Below, in pieces: positions 37,401-46,606 of a DNA stretch of 64,000 nt (its first letter is position 1; each line of letters begins with the position of its first letter). The stretch is from Prostheceraeus crozeri (taxonomy: Eukaryota > Platyhelminthes > Polycladida > Euryleptidae), in NCBI GenBank assembly GCA_907163375.1, contig CAJQUW010007128.1, positions 42,761-106,760 of the forward strand. Reading direction: 5' to 3'. The translations under genes were made by a program, and so were the position numbers. The notes below the pieces were generated by a model, which saw only the letters and a program-made list of their open reading frames with translations, did no database searches and was not told where the DNA came from.

Positions 37401-38437
37401 TCATTCTCCCACTGCCTATAGCTATATGTGCGATTTCGATTCGCATTGATGTCATTATAGTGGAGAATGGAGAGGACAGCATATTTAAAACATTGCGATT
37501 CGCAATCGACATTGATGACTGCTGTTTTGTTTTTTAAATTTTTTGGAAGTTTAAAGGAGCCTCGACCACTATGATTTCCTAATAAACTGATTTTAAATAA
37601 GGCGGACTCAATGCCGTGAAAAATGAGACCGCTATCGCGCTCGTTAAATTTATCAATATTTAATTTTAATCCTTGGATGTGAAAATTTATCCAAGACTCA
37701 TAGTCTACAACCTCGGTTGCAGGAGAGGAGGGTATGTGAAACTCCAACCTCTCTATTATTTGTCCGGTATGGTGGTCGATTTTTACATATTTTATTTTAA
37801 GATAGATGAGCGCCTTCATCCTAAAATTGTCTAAATTGTTGAAGAGCGCTTCTATCAATGATGAATTTTGATGAAACCATTCCTCAAAGTTAGCAATGGT
37901 TTCTGAGGAGTCCATCTGGTAGTTCCTCACTAAATTATTTATGGACACTTCAGTGAGTCGGATAGAGGAGGTACCGTTGGTGTAGGCATCGTTCGTGTGT
38001 GTATGTTGAAGTCTGTGCGGAGATAGTTCAAAACGTGTCTCGAAAGACTGAGCGCACAAGTCGCAAGAAAAGGAGACGACGTTAACAGAATCATCCCCAC
38101 CTTCGGAGATTGATGCCGGCTTAGGTCGACAAACACCTCGCTTGATGTGTCGGGTGAGATCCCATTTCCTCGTGAAGATGTGCCCACAGTCAGCACATTC
38201 CCACTCGTTGCCATGCCGCGACAGTTCTGAGGTGGAACTCACATCACCTGAAAGAGAAATCATTCTATCATCTCTGTTCAAGCCTCAGTGTATTGTTACA
38301 ACCTACCTTGACTCAATAACTCTAAACTTTCCTCGAGAAGGGAGGGCGTTGGTGATGAAGTTGATGCCTGAAATTGAGGAAGATGCTATTAACCACACGT
38401 TTGAGGGAGATGAGAGAGGAAATCTTCAACTTACCAT
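34466..38437 (-). CDS. polB: DNA polymerase B with N-terminal zinc fingers and HNH/EndoVII insert, spliced, ~1,281 aa
   Basis: Three exons on the minus strand: ATG only (38,435-38,437), intron 38,434-38,368, exon 38,367-38,307, intron 38,306-38,248, exon 38,247-34,466. All junctions are GT...AG and the joined frame is open. Order: C2HC finger (~residue 39-61), C2H2 finger (~84), a domain shared with the gene at 23,979 (~140-240), Exo I YADIE (~447), a Cys4/HDH EndoVII-HNH-like insert (CPKC...VRDHDHINGKFRNALCSKC, ~527-563), Exo II FHNFKGYDSH (~580), Exo III LKLDVF (~742), A DQNNLYG (~832), B NNSLFGK (~1007), C GDTDS (~1103). All catalytic residues are present. Confidence 0.85.
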
Positions 38438-38562
38438 TTCAACGAAATCAAGTTTAAGGTTGATACTTCAACAAGATAGAGACTTCACTCAAATTTGGAA
38501 TTCACGAGATAGCAGTTCACTTGTACACCTCAAATAATAACAGAATTCGCTAGAGAACACTT

Positions 38563-38658
38563 CACTTATACGTCACAAAGACAGAGTGAAATGATACGGA
38601 TGTCACTTTACATATATACTTTCATATTCATCATTCATTGGCTGCTCATTCTGATTGG
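38563..38658 (-). promoter_or_regulatory. Polymerase promoter: TATA box and two CCAAT boxes
   Basis: On the minus strand TATAAGTG (38,570-38,563) lies ~125 bases before the polymerase ATG, immediately preceded by a TGACGT core. Two ATTGG words at 38,637-38,641 and 38,654-38,658 read CCAAT on the minus strand ~70-90 bases further up. The + strand gene at 38,716 starts close by, so the region is probably bidirectional. Confidence 0.6.
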
Positions 38659-38715
38659 CTGCTTGTTGATACTTAAGAATTAGAAAACATTTCAAAGTCA
38701 TTATTCACAGTCAAC

Positions 38716-39165
38716 ATGACAAGCCCTCCGACAACACCAAATACAAAATTCTCTTCTCCATGCTCAACACCAAAGGCGCTCGTTACACCAAACGCTCCAA
38801 CGAAGGGGAAGGTAGAGAAGGTGTACCGACTGGACAATATCAGGAAGTTATCATTACCAGCGGACGAGGAAGAGGAGAGTGTATGTGAGAAGGAGTGTCC
38901 CGACTTAACAGGCGTGAGGTTGAAGTATCTGCAGTACGATACTGATGATGTGATGGAGATCACCAGTACCAAATTCCTCCACCAATTATGGGAGTGGTAC
39001 ACCCCTAACTCCCAGCCACGAACTATGGCAGAGTGGGAGTATATTGATAAAGTGAGGCTCGCAGTGGAAGAACGATTAAAGCAACTGAACTGTTTTTGTT
39101 ATCTATGTGAAGTCAGACTCTGGGACGATATTGACGATGAAGACCTTTTGAAATACATGCCATAA
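38716..39165 (+). CDS. Accessory protein with Ser/Thr-Pro N-terminus, 149 aa
   Basis: The first ~45 residues are rich in SP/TP and TPN sites (possible kinase targets), then an acidic run (DEEEES), a Trp-rich helical part (QLWEWYTP, EWEYIDKVRLAVEERL) and a C-terminal CFCYLC with acidic end. Divergent from polymerase. The stop TAA overlaps AATAAA (39,164-39,169). Unrecognised; perhaps an early regulator. Confidence 0.5.
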   Translation: MTSPPTTPNTKFSSPCSTPKALVTPNAPTKGKVEKVYRLDNIRKLSLPADEEEESVCEKECPDLTGVRLKYLQYDTDDVMEITSTKFLHQLWEWYTPNSQPRTMAEWEYIDKVRLAVEERLKQLNCFCYLCEVRLWDDIDDEDLLKYMP

Positions 39166-39312
39166 TAAATTTTTATTTCGTATTATCTTTGCTTTCATAC
39201 TGACTTACTTGAACGGGACTTCAGTGGATGATTTAACCATGTATACTTTTTCATTTGGAAATAGTAGCACGCTTAGTCTAACTTGTAAATCTTATAACAT
39301 TTCATATGGGCG

Positions 39313-39510
39313 ATGATGGTAGATGAAATAGTGTTAAATAAAATTAAGATAGCTTACACTTCTGATACAGGGATAGCAATCGACTGCGATCCATGTGTAA
39401 AGAGCTTGTTAGACTACGAAAGAGAGAAGTGTGTTATGTTGCGTGTGGTGCGTGAGTGTCCTCCCATTTCATTCCATTCATCAATTCATCTCATTGATAG
39501 AGACAGGTAG
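39313..39510 (+). CDS. Hypothetical small protein, 65 aa
   Basis: An unrecognised short ATG frame. GACAGGTAGAA at its end could be a splice donor and TTTTAG 40 bases later an acceptor, but the joined frames meet a stop soon. Low certainty. Confidence 0.25.
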   Translation: MMVDEIVLNKIKIAYTSDTGIAIDCDPCVKSLLDYEREKCVMLRVVRECPPISFHSSIHLIDRDR

Positions 39511-39531
39511 AACTCATGGTTCTCATAACGT

Positions 39532-39945
39532 ATGCAATGGAAAGTTTTAGGCAACCTTCGACAGTTGGCTAAATGTCGCCCTGGCGCGAATGCATACTAC
39601 GTTGAGACAGAGGCAATCACTTGCAAACATGACGCAGAGAGGTTTAACAAGATTGACCATTGCCGAATGTCCCTTGCGGTATACATAGCTACGGGTTTCA
39701 CCGCCGCCCTTTACAGGAACGCCCGTCGAAAGGAAGTATTACACCGAACTTCATTTGCAACGTTCAAGTTGACTGATAGCAGATTCAACTTAATGATAGT
39801 ATTCGCCAGTCCGAAGACTGCCCAGGGCAAACCGCGTGGAGGTTCTATCATGTCTTGCCCCATGGTGGCCCTTATGAGAGCCGTTGGTTCGTTCTCGTCG
39901 TATCTGAAAAATAGAAAGAAAATAGATGAAGTTATATTCAAGTGA
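39532..39945 (+). CDS. Hypothetical protein, 137 aa
   Basis: The frame is open from ATG 39,532 with mixed alpha/beta composition, several Cys/His (CKHDAERF) and a basic C-terminus (LKNRKKIDEVIFK). No family recognised. On the opposite strand a good intron (see 39,904-39,965) ends here, so the coding strand is not certain. Confidence 0.35.
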   Translation: MQWKVLGNLRQLAKCRPGANAYYVETEAITCKHDAERFNKIDHCRMSLAVYIATGFTAALYRNARRKEVLHRTSFATFKLTDSRFNLMIVFASPKTAQGKPRGGSIMSCPMVALMRAVGSFSSYLKNRKKIDEVIFK

Positions 39946-39968
39946 TAGAGATGATATTAACTTACCAT
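39904..39968 (-). other. Predicted minus-strand ATG|GTAAGT intron (62 bp)
   Basis: ATG at 39,968-39,966 is followed directly by GTAAGT and, 62 bases on, by TTCTATTTTTCAG. It has the same size and same ATG|GTAAGT layout as the introns of the 22,373 gene and the polymerase. The joined frame is only ~38 codons, so the product, or use as an untranslated exon, is unclear. Confidence 0.4.
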
Positions 39969-39977
39969 AAGAGAAAT

Positions 39978-41180
39978 TTAGCCGGTTCGTGACCCCTTCG
40001 ATGGTGGTGGCTCAGGCAAGTACTTGGCCGGCAGTTTTCGCTTCCGGTGGCGCAATTCTTTGATGTCGCCATCATGCTTGATGGAGACATGGATACAGCG
40101 CATCTCCGCCATTGCTCCCTCGTAGCATTCGAACGTGCTGTCGACATCATCACTTTGCAGCAGAATGTCATCAACAATCCTGCTGTTGATAATTGGTAGG
40201 TGGAGTGTTGTTCTTCTCTCCTTGTGCTGCTCGTTCTCAACCATTTTCATTTTTAGTTGCTCAATCTTGAGCTTAAGCACCCCTTCTTGTGATTTTAAAT
40301 TTTTAATATTTGCTGCCTGCTCTTCAACTCGCTTTTCACTTTGCAGTGCCCTATCCCGAAAAGCCTCCAAATTTATGACCTGCGTTTTGAGGTTCTTGAT
40401 TTCCTGGACTTGAGCTTTCAGGTTAAAATTTTCACCTCTCAAAGTCTCGCATTCGTTTCTAAAGCGACTCAGCTCATCTTTCAATTTATTGAGCGCAAAC
40501 TCCTGGCTAACTTTGGCAGCCTGATCGTCCTTATTCCAGGCTAAAGTTTGAGCTTTAATCCCCTTCAATTTTTTCGGGGAAGATTGGCTGATTGGCTTCG
40601 CTATTCCTTTAACGGGCACTACAACCTCCTCAGAGTCGGACTCGTCTGAGGGGTCTGAATCACTGCTTAGATCATTTCCTGTAGTCGGAACAGCAGGATC
40701 GGCTGTTATTGCATTCTGCAATTCTTCATTTCCTGTAGTCGGAACAGCAGGATCGGCTGTTATTGCATTCTGCAATTCTTCATTTCCTGTAGTCGGAACA
40801 GGAGGATCGGCTATTATTGCATTCTGCAATTCTTCATTTCCTGTAGTCGGAACAGGAGGATTTATGATATCTGCAATTGCATTCTGCAGTTCTTGATCCA
40901 AATCGACCAATTCAAAATAGGGGGCTATGATTTTGCCTATGTCCGAAGTTGTATAATTTGCGAACTTCACAACTGGACAGTTCTGATGCCTCTCATAAAA
41001 TTTTTCGTGCTGCTTGCCTCTTAAAAACTTTTGGCAATGTGTACAGCCGGAAACAACACCTTTCTCAACATGAATGTGAGGCGTGTTCTTATATTTATTC
41101 AAGTGGCGTTTAAACTCACCACCTCTCTTCACTTCACCACAAGAGCACTTTTTAAACAGAAATTTTAAGTTGCCTCCCAT
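39978..41180 (-). CDS. Zinc-finger, acidic-repeat, coiled-coil protein, 400 aa
   Basis: Start at ATG 41,180, which follows a splice acceptor CTTCTACAG, so a 5' non-coding exon is likely. Residues ~12-75 contain Cys/His clusters (KCSCGEVKRGGEFKRHLN, CTHCQKFL...H..C). Residues ~95-170 are four ~20-aa repeats (ELQNAI.AD..VPTTGN). An acidic Ser/Asp/Glu run follows, then a coiled coil (~225-310) and a basic Pro-rich end. Architecture parallels the zinc-finger/repeat gene of element 1. A regulatory DNA-binding protein is inferred. It is transcribed from the right TIR inward. Confidence 0.6.
   Translation of the reverse strand: MGGNLKFLFKKCSCGEVKRGGEFKRHLNKYKNTPHIHVEKGVVSGCTHCQKFLRGKQHEKFYERHQNCPVVKFANYTTSDIGKIIAPYFELVDLDQELQNAIADIINPPVPTTGNEELQNAIIADPPVPTTGNEELQNAITADPAVPTTGNEELQNAITADPAVPTTGNDLSSDSDPSDESDSEEVVVPVKGIAKPISQSSPKKLKGIKAQTLAWNKDDQAAKVSQEFALNKLKDELSRFRNECETLRGENFNLKAQVQEIKNLKTQVINLEAFRDRALQSEKRVEEQAANIKNLKSQEGVLKLKIEQLKMKMVENEQHKERRTTLHLPIINSRIVDDILLQSDDVDSTFECYEGAMAEMRCIHVSIKHDGDIKELRHRKRKLPAKYLPEPPPSKGSRTG
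40668..40905 (-). repeat. Coding minisatellite, ~60-bp unit x4
   Basis: Units with GTAGTCGGAACAGCAGGATC and GCATTCTGCAATTCTTCATT repeat four times with few differences and encode the 20-aa repeats of the zinc-finger protein. Confidence 0.8.
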
Positions 41181-41983
41181 ATTCTGTAGAAGGAAAGATA
41201 AAATAGAATTACTGACAAGTAACATTGACAATCATTTTAAAAATACAACTAATATGTCATTCAATACTTGAGGATAGACAAGCTAGGCTGATGAATCCGT
41301 TACAGGCATTACTCAGAGGGGATCTTATCCCGACTCCAAGGCCTCGGCCCTCAAATCCAACCTCCCGCGGACAGAGCGTGCGTCATATCACTGTGTTGGT
41401 ATTCGGACCCCAATTTTGACATGAAAACCGGTGGAGTTGTTTACATCAGGAAGCAAGTCTCGAGCCGAAGCTCGCCTCTGACAACTTTATAAAGGTCTTT
41501 ATTGAAATCAGAAGGTTTGAAAACCCCGAAAATTATCAAAAATAGCGAATTTAAATTTTTCAACTTTTTAGCACTACTTATGAAATTTTATAAGTAGTCT
41601 GTCACTTAGCGCAGGTCAATAGCGACCGAACCTTTTTTGAATAAAGTCAAACGGACTTGTAGAAGCAAAGTTACAAGCCTTTAAAGTTTTGGAGTCTTTT
41701 ATGGCCTGGAGACGAAGGCCATCTCCTGGCTAACCTCTAAGTCTGACGGCTTAGCTGATATCAGCAATGAAATTTTCTAAGTCGGTTTCTCACAGAAACT
41801 CGGAATTTGGAATGTCCGAAGCTATCATCGGAGTTCAGAGAGCCGACTTACCGTTGACAATCTCTCGTCTTAATGAAAAGTCTCCGTCGGTTCCCAGCTT
41901 ATATAGTTTGTGGCGGTCAGCTGATGACGTAATATCCATCATCCAAACACTAAAAATCCCGTCTATCTCCGGTTCTAGTGCTC
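41181..41983. promoter_or_regulatory. Right-end leader: TATA box, CRE-like site, spliced leader region
   Basis: On the minus strand CTATATAAGC (41,906-41,897) is preceded by TTACGTCA (about 41,932-41,925), and followed by AACGGTAAGTCGG (~41,850), a strong donor. The first coding ATG (41,180) follows an acceptor, so an intron of about 660 bases can be predicted. The rest holds no supported frame. It is the mirror of the left-end promoter. Confidence 0.5.
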
Positions 41984-42830
41984 CGATTGAGCTGGAAATA
42001 CACAATTTTCATGTAGAATTTGACGCTGAATCCGAATCTGGCCTCCGTTTTCCCATCCGATGGTTCGTTTGGGCGCCACACACCAAAACGTCCCAAATTC
42101 TAACTCTGTCGTTTTTTCGAAAAATGTTGAAAATTTTTTGTCGCCGATTGACTTGAAACTCACCATACAGATAAAGAATTTCACGCTGATTCCAAATCTG
42201 AAATCCGTTTTCCAATCCGATGCTTCGTTTTGAAGCTAGAGCCCAAAACGTCCCAAATTCTAACTCTGTCGTTTTTCGCCAATGTCCCAAAATCTTAAAT
42301 GGCGTCTCACATCTAAACGAAGACAGATACGAACAAGCCGATTCTTTCACTGAATTTGTCTCACTCTTAGCTTTCAAACGAGCTATCGCACGACAAAATC
42401 CGTCCACTGGAAGCCAAAATCGAAGCGAGCTGTCCAGAGGGGGGGGGACGTCAGCGAAAATTTTTCTCTCCGATTGACTTGAAACTCACCATACCGATGC
42501 AGAATTTCACGCCGAATCCGAATCTGGCCTCCGTTTTCCCATCCGAGCACTCCTTCCACTCGAAACAGCCCATTTTACAACCCAACATTCAGCAGATTGC
42601 ACGAAAAACATCACATACTATAGCCTCAAGACTAATCCTGGCGGTCGCCCAAGTCCACCACGACACTCTGTCGTTCCAGAGGGGGGGGACGTCAGCGAAC
42701 ATTTTGCGAACGTGAACCAACCTGGCCGGCACACCACGACAGACTACAACCTCTGTCGTTCCAGAGGGGGGGGGACGTCAGCGATGGCGGCCATCTTGCG
42801 CTATCTGGTGTTTGTCACTTCCTTACTATT
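41984..42830 (-). repeat. Element 2 right TIR (~847 bp)
   Basis: Inverted match to the left end from 20,569. The inner border matches a later subrepeat of the left end (near 21,880-21,930) better than the first, so one or more units were lost or gained. Contains three copies of the CCTCTGG/TGACGTC poly-C motif. Confidence 0.85.
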
Positions 42831-42836
42831 CTCGTT
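42831..42836. repeat. Target-site duplication of element 2, right copy (CTCGTT)
   Basis: Same six bases as 20,563-20,568. Confidence 0.75.
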
Positions 42837-43110
42837 CTAATCGCTTTTCTTCCAATTCTATTTTTTTCAATTCTAACAACACATTGGAATTTTCCGGCAA
42901 CTCTCCTTGGACATCCTTTTCTATCTTGCCTTCTTCGATGAAATGCCCTTTGATTATCTGGAGTATTTGCTCCTTTCGCATAGTCATCTTAACTGGCAAT
43001 TGCAACTGGATTCCAACATCGAATAGTTCCGCTTTCTTCAATTCCTTCAGCTGTTGTACATTTGGGGCTTCATTGAATTGTTTAAGAAATTCTTTAGCAT
43101 CGAAGTCCAT
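42837..43110 (-). pseudogene. LTR retrotransposon gag, N-terminal part
   Basis: From ATG 43,110 the frame gives ~94 codons: an acidic/hydrophobic first domain, then the start of a Glu/Leu/Arg coiled coil (ELKKIELEEKRLERE) that continues in 20,562 downwards on the other side of element 2. The coiled-coil DNA is itself repetitive, so the exact junction is not unique. Confidence 0.7.
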
Positions 43111-43432
43111 TTCTTACGTTCTTGGCTAATTCCTAACAATCCTTATTAAATAACCCGAGAAAATTTTATTTTATTTAGGAAGATCAAAAAAACGCGAAAA
43201 AAATCGAGAAATATATAGCTCAAAACTTGCCCACGGTTAGTTTTAGCCTTATGCTTAGGCCTACAGTTATTAAGCCTTAAGACTTAACCTAAAAAGAGTG
43301 GACCGAGGAAGCGAAAAAAGAAAAAGTTCAGAACCTTAACTGGGAAGAAGTGGTAGTTCGAAGAACCGACGGCTCTCAGGCGAGCTGTGCGTCAGTGAAA
43401 ACAAAGCTGGGTCCTGGCGTGGTCGCCAAATA
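43111..43432 (-). other. LTR retrotransposon leader with primer-binding-site candidate
   Basis: On the minus strand, TGGCGACC (about 43,428-43,421) begins 4 bases after the LTR end and looks like a tRNA primer-binding site. The remainder is a non-coding leader to the gag ATG at 43,110. Confidence 0.55.
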
Positions 43433-43931
43433 TGTTACAGGTTATTATTTTCTTAATATTCCCAAAACATATGATAGAAAAATGTAAATGAAAAATGTGG
43501 ATAAATTATATTGTGAAAATAAATAATTGGTGCAAACAGTCCTTACAAGGACAGATGGCACGTTGACAGTTATAAGACAGTCACAGCACCAACAGAGTCT
43601 CCAGATTCTTCCAGGACCACAAGCCGTGGTGATTACGTCCGCAGCAGCTCGATGATAGTTCGTACATAGAAGATAGGCTGAAACACCGTCAACGGCTCTC
43701 GCCGACAACTTCGCTTGGAGAGACAAGAATGCGTGAGCGGGCGTTGTTCATGCCGCGTTAAATACGTCTGTGAAGATTCGCTCACGGTCAGCTACGAATT
43801 GTTTGGTCATCCATTGTCTGATGACATGACATGTCTGTTGTCAGTCATATACCGTAGATAGCTGACAAGCTGGACTTTTGTATGACATTGGAACTTGAAA
43901 TGCATGCCGCGGAAAAGTTATTGCTCTAACA
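43433..43931 (-). repeat. 5' LTR of the retrotransposon (499 bp)
   Basis: Minus-strand TGTTAG...GTAACA with short inverted ends (TGTTA/TAACA). It directly precedes the primer-binding site candidate. The partner LTR lies outside the window, so length cannot be confirmed by comparison. Confidence 0.6.
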
Positions 43932-44100
43932 ATGGAATGGAGATTGCTCTCACAAAACAATAAAATGCATAATAAAGCAAGAAGACAAAGTGCCTAGCAC
44001 ACAACACTCAGCAATTTGTTTCTTGTTTAATTCATCAATCCTAGACGTTAGTCCGAGAGACATTTCACCATTCATATTTTTTAAAAGAAAAAATATATTT

Positions 44101-44406
44101 TTACATATACACAGGAATATTTAGTTGATGTAATGTTTCTAATTCATGCTTTGCTACATTTTCTTTCTTCACCAACCACCATAAATTATTGTATGCTAGA
44201 AATACTCTGAAACTTCGTAAACACAGGGGAAAGGTGTTCGATTTAACACACGGTTTAATACCATGTTTTGTTTTACAATCTGTAACGAACGCTACGTATT
44301 TATGATGGTAATAAAATCTGACTTCTTTCATCGAATTGACAGGGTTTGTAGGATGACAATAATCTTTTAAAACTGGTACATGTTCTATGTTGTACGCATT
44401 CAACAT
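44101..44406 (-). CDS. Conserved Polinton protein of unknown function (homologue of 11,655 gene)
   Basis: A 101-codon open frame from ATG 44,406. It shares IEHVPVLK, HPTNP and PLCLRSFRVFLAYNN with the element 1 copy, and has the leucine where that copy has a stop. Here it lies on the minus strand directly after the ATPase, whereas in element 1 it lies upstream of the polymerase on the plus strand, so gene order has changed. Confidence 0.55.
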   Translation of the reverse strand: MLNAYNIEHVPVLKDYCHPTNPVNSMKEVRFYYHHKYVAFVTDCKTKHGIKPCVKSNTFPLCLRSFRVFLAYNNLWWLVKKENVAKHELETLHQLNIPVYM

Positions 44407-44476
44407 ATCTTTTTTATTTTCATTAATAAAAAATTTATGTGAAAAATTATCCTATCACTGCGCGAAAAAATTTCTT

Positions 44477-45222
44477 CTATAACTCTGTCATGAATTTTTT
44501 ATCAATATTAATTGTAATGAAGCCATAATCTTTTGACCAAGCATTGTTACACGATTGTTTAAATTCATCGTTATTTCTTACGCATAAATCTCTTAACAAA
44601 TCACTTAAGTTTCTTGCATTTATTTCAAATAGTATGAATATATTTGCATTCTTTCTAATAACACTTCCATCTAATGAATTCATACTTTGTGTTAAACATA
44701 AAACACTACAGTTATTATGTCTACCTCTTGTGAAATAGTTTCTCTAAACTGACTGATTTCTATCATTAACACAATCATCAAAAATTACACAATGCTGCAT
44801 TGTTTTATCTAGTTTACTAGGATCCTGCATATTACCACTATCATCTATTAATTGCATTTTTATATGCTCATTTTAATTGGATTCTACTAACTGATTATTT
44901 TTTGCTGCTTCTTCACACCACGAACTTATTTCTTCTTCATCTTCAGATTTTTCATATTCTTTGAATAATGAAGCAATTGCTGTTTTTTAAAGATTATTTT
45001 CAAATCCATATTTTAAAAATTGATAGACGGGTTGTTCTGCTGTTGTTGTATAAATCATAAGATTGTTATAACCCAAAAAATTTGGCGTCCTTAAAATTTT
45101 AAATAATAAATATGTTTTTCCACAACCTGATCTTCCACAAATAACTGACAAAACTTTATTGGATAAATTTGGATGATGATTAAATTTGAGTTTTTTTTAT
45201 TTAAGCGGGGCACTTCACTCAT
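44477..45222 (-). pseudogene. DNA-packaging ATPase, multiply broken
   Basis: Clear homologue of the 15,669 gene from the ATG region at 45,222 to 44,477. It has stop codons and frameshifts in the middle third. The last 68 codons are open (LFEINARNLSDLLRDL). Walker A region remains recognisable near 45,120-45,150. Confidence 0.75.
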
Positions 45223-45260
45223 TTTTTAATAAAATTTTTTTATTTTTTAGAAGAAGAAAA

Positions 45261-46080
45261 TTAAACTTCTCTAACCAAAAGATCTATCATAATCTCTTCA
45301 CCTCCAAAATTTATTTCTTGTCCTTACTCATCATTGATTCTAATGTTAATGTCGTTAATAGTTTTTCTTGTAATAGTGAAATATATTAATGTTTTTGGAA
45401 ATACATTTAATCTATAACCAATGGGTACAGTAAAAGCTGGAAAACTGAATATTAAATTTGACAATTTACCTTTATATATCCTCCCTCATGTACAACGTAA
45501 ATCCTTCAATGTCACAATGTACAACAATTGAATTTATTTCAGTTATTTTTAGAATCTTCTCACCTAAATGACAACCTTGACTATAGGCTTGTTTATTAAA
45601 TGCTAATAGTTTTGACAATGATCTATCATGATTAAAATTAACTTGATGATTTTCGTCTAAAGTAAGAGAAAATTTATTAACTGCCGGTTCAACTGCAAAA
45701 TGTAATTGTTTTTTATCTTTAAATGGTATACCTAAGTGTCTCTTAATTTCATTTGATATTGATTCAACTTCGTAAGAACCAGGAAGAAAAGTTAGTATTT
45801 TCCACGTTTTACCTTTATCAGTAGAATATCTAAATTGATCATTCACATCTTTGATAACGTTTTGAATAGTGTTAAATGTGGAGAAACTAGTCAATGCAAT
45901 TTGATAATTTTTATTTTGTTCCAAATGTAGAATGGGTTCTAAATTACAAGTGTGTGATGAAGTAGTTGTTATAATTTTTAACGTCGTACTAAATTTTGAT
46001 GAACCCAAAATCTCTGTCAAATTTTCTAAATGATTATTAATTTTGTCAAAATCTACTGATGATAATTCTCTCGAAGACAT
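45261..46080 (-). pseudogene. Penton / minor capsid protein, frameshifted C-terminus
   Basis: The first 202 codons from ATG 46,080 are open and match the element 1 gene, including the N-terminus that is broken there. A shift near 45,490 and a later stop disrupt the conserved end (to TAA 45,261-45,263). Confidence 0.75.
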
Positions 46081-46120
46081 TTTTTAACTAAAAAATTTAA
46101 ATAAATATTATAGATAAAAA

Positions 46121-46606
46121 TTAGAAACAACATATTTCAGCTATACTTTTATCATCCTCTTCATTTAGAATCTTCTTTTCTAGCAGTCTTTTCAATATAG
46201 CATGAATTTCATTGAAACTAGAATTATGTCCTTCTTTTATTGCAGATATTAAAATATTTAATCTATTTAGTAATTCTTGTGGATCATCTGGTAAAAATAC
46301 AGTTGTTTCTGTTTTAAAACCTTTTCCTACTTTAACTCCCGTTGATAATAAATTTTCTAATTGTTTATAACGTCTAAGAGATTTTGCTGCACCAACTCTA
46401 TCTAACATAGCTTTATATTTTATGAGATCTTCTACAGCATAATTATTTAAATCTGCTCCTCTTAAAAGATCAACAAAATTTCTATCTAAACTAATAGGTG
46501 ATTTATCTGGCGTAAAAATTAACCGCCGTAAAGGTTGTGGAAATATTTCTTTTCCACCAAGATAAAATCTTGCAAATAATTTTTTATCTAAAAAGAAAGT
46601 TGTCAA
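46121..46606 (-). CDS. Conserved Polinton structural-block protein (homologue of 17,213 gene)
   Basis: 161 open codons: RFYLGGKEIF, SLDRNFVDLLRGADL and GHNSSFNEIHAILKRLLEKK. As in element 1 there is no in-frame ATG at the conserved N-terminus and it overlaps the preceding gene, so a non-ATG or spliced start is shared by both elements. Confidence 0.5.
   Translation of the reverse strand: MTTFFLDKKLFARFYLGGKEIFPQPLRRLIFTPDKSPISLDRNFVDLLRGADLNNYAVEDLIKYKAMLDRVGAAKSLRRYKQLENLLSTGVKVGKGFKTETTVFLPDDPQELLNRLNILISAIKEGHNSSFNEIHAILKRLLEKKILNEEDDKSIAEICCF

Larger units (their letters stand above)
20569..42830. mobile_element. Element 2: near-intact Polinton/adintovirus-like element, 22.26 kb
   Basis: Bounded by inverted repeats of about 0.8 kb with a 6-bp target duplication. 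It encodes integrase, polymerase B with zinc finger and HNH insert, packaging ATPase, protease, major capsid, two penton-like proteins, core proteins, a TBP homologue, RING proteins and an exonuclease. Nearly all frames are open. The one clear break is a frameshift in the gene at 23,979. Capsid and polymerase types differ from elements 1 and 3. It lies in the gag gene of an LTR retrotransposon. Confidence 0.9.

Noticed and set aside
38142-38537. 131-codon plus-strand frame over the 5' end of the element 2 polymerase
   Set aside because: It is antisense to the polymerase exons and introns, whose splice sites and frame are consistent.
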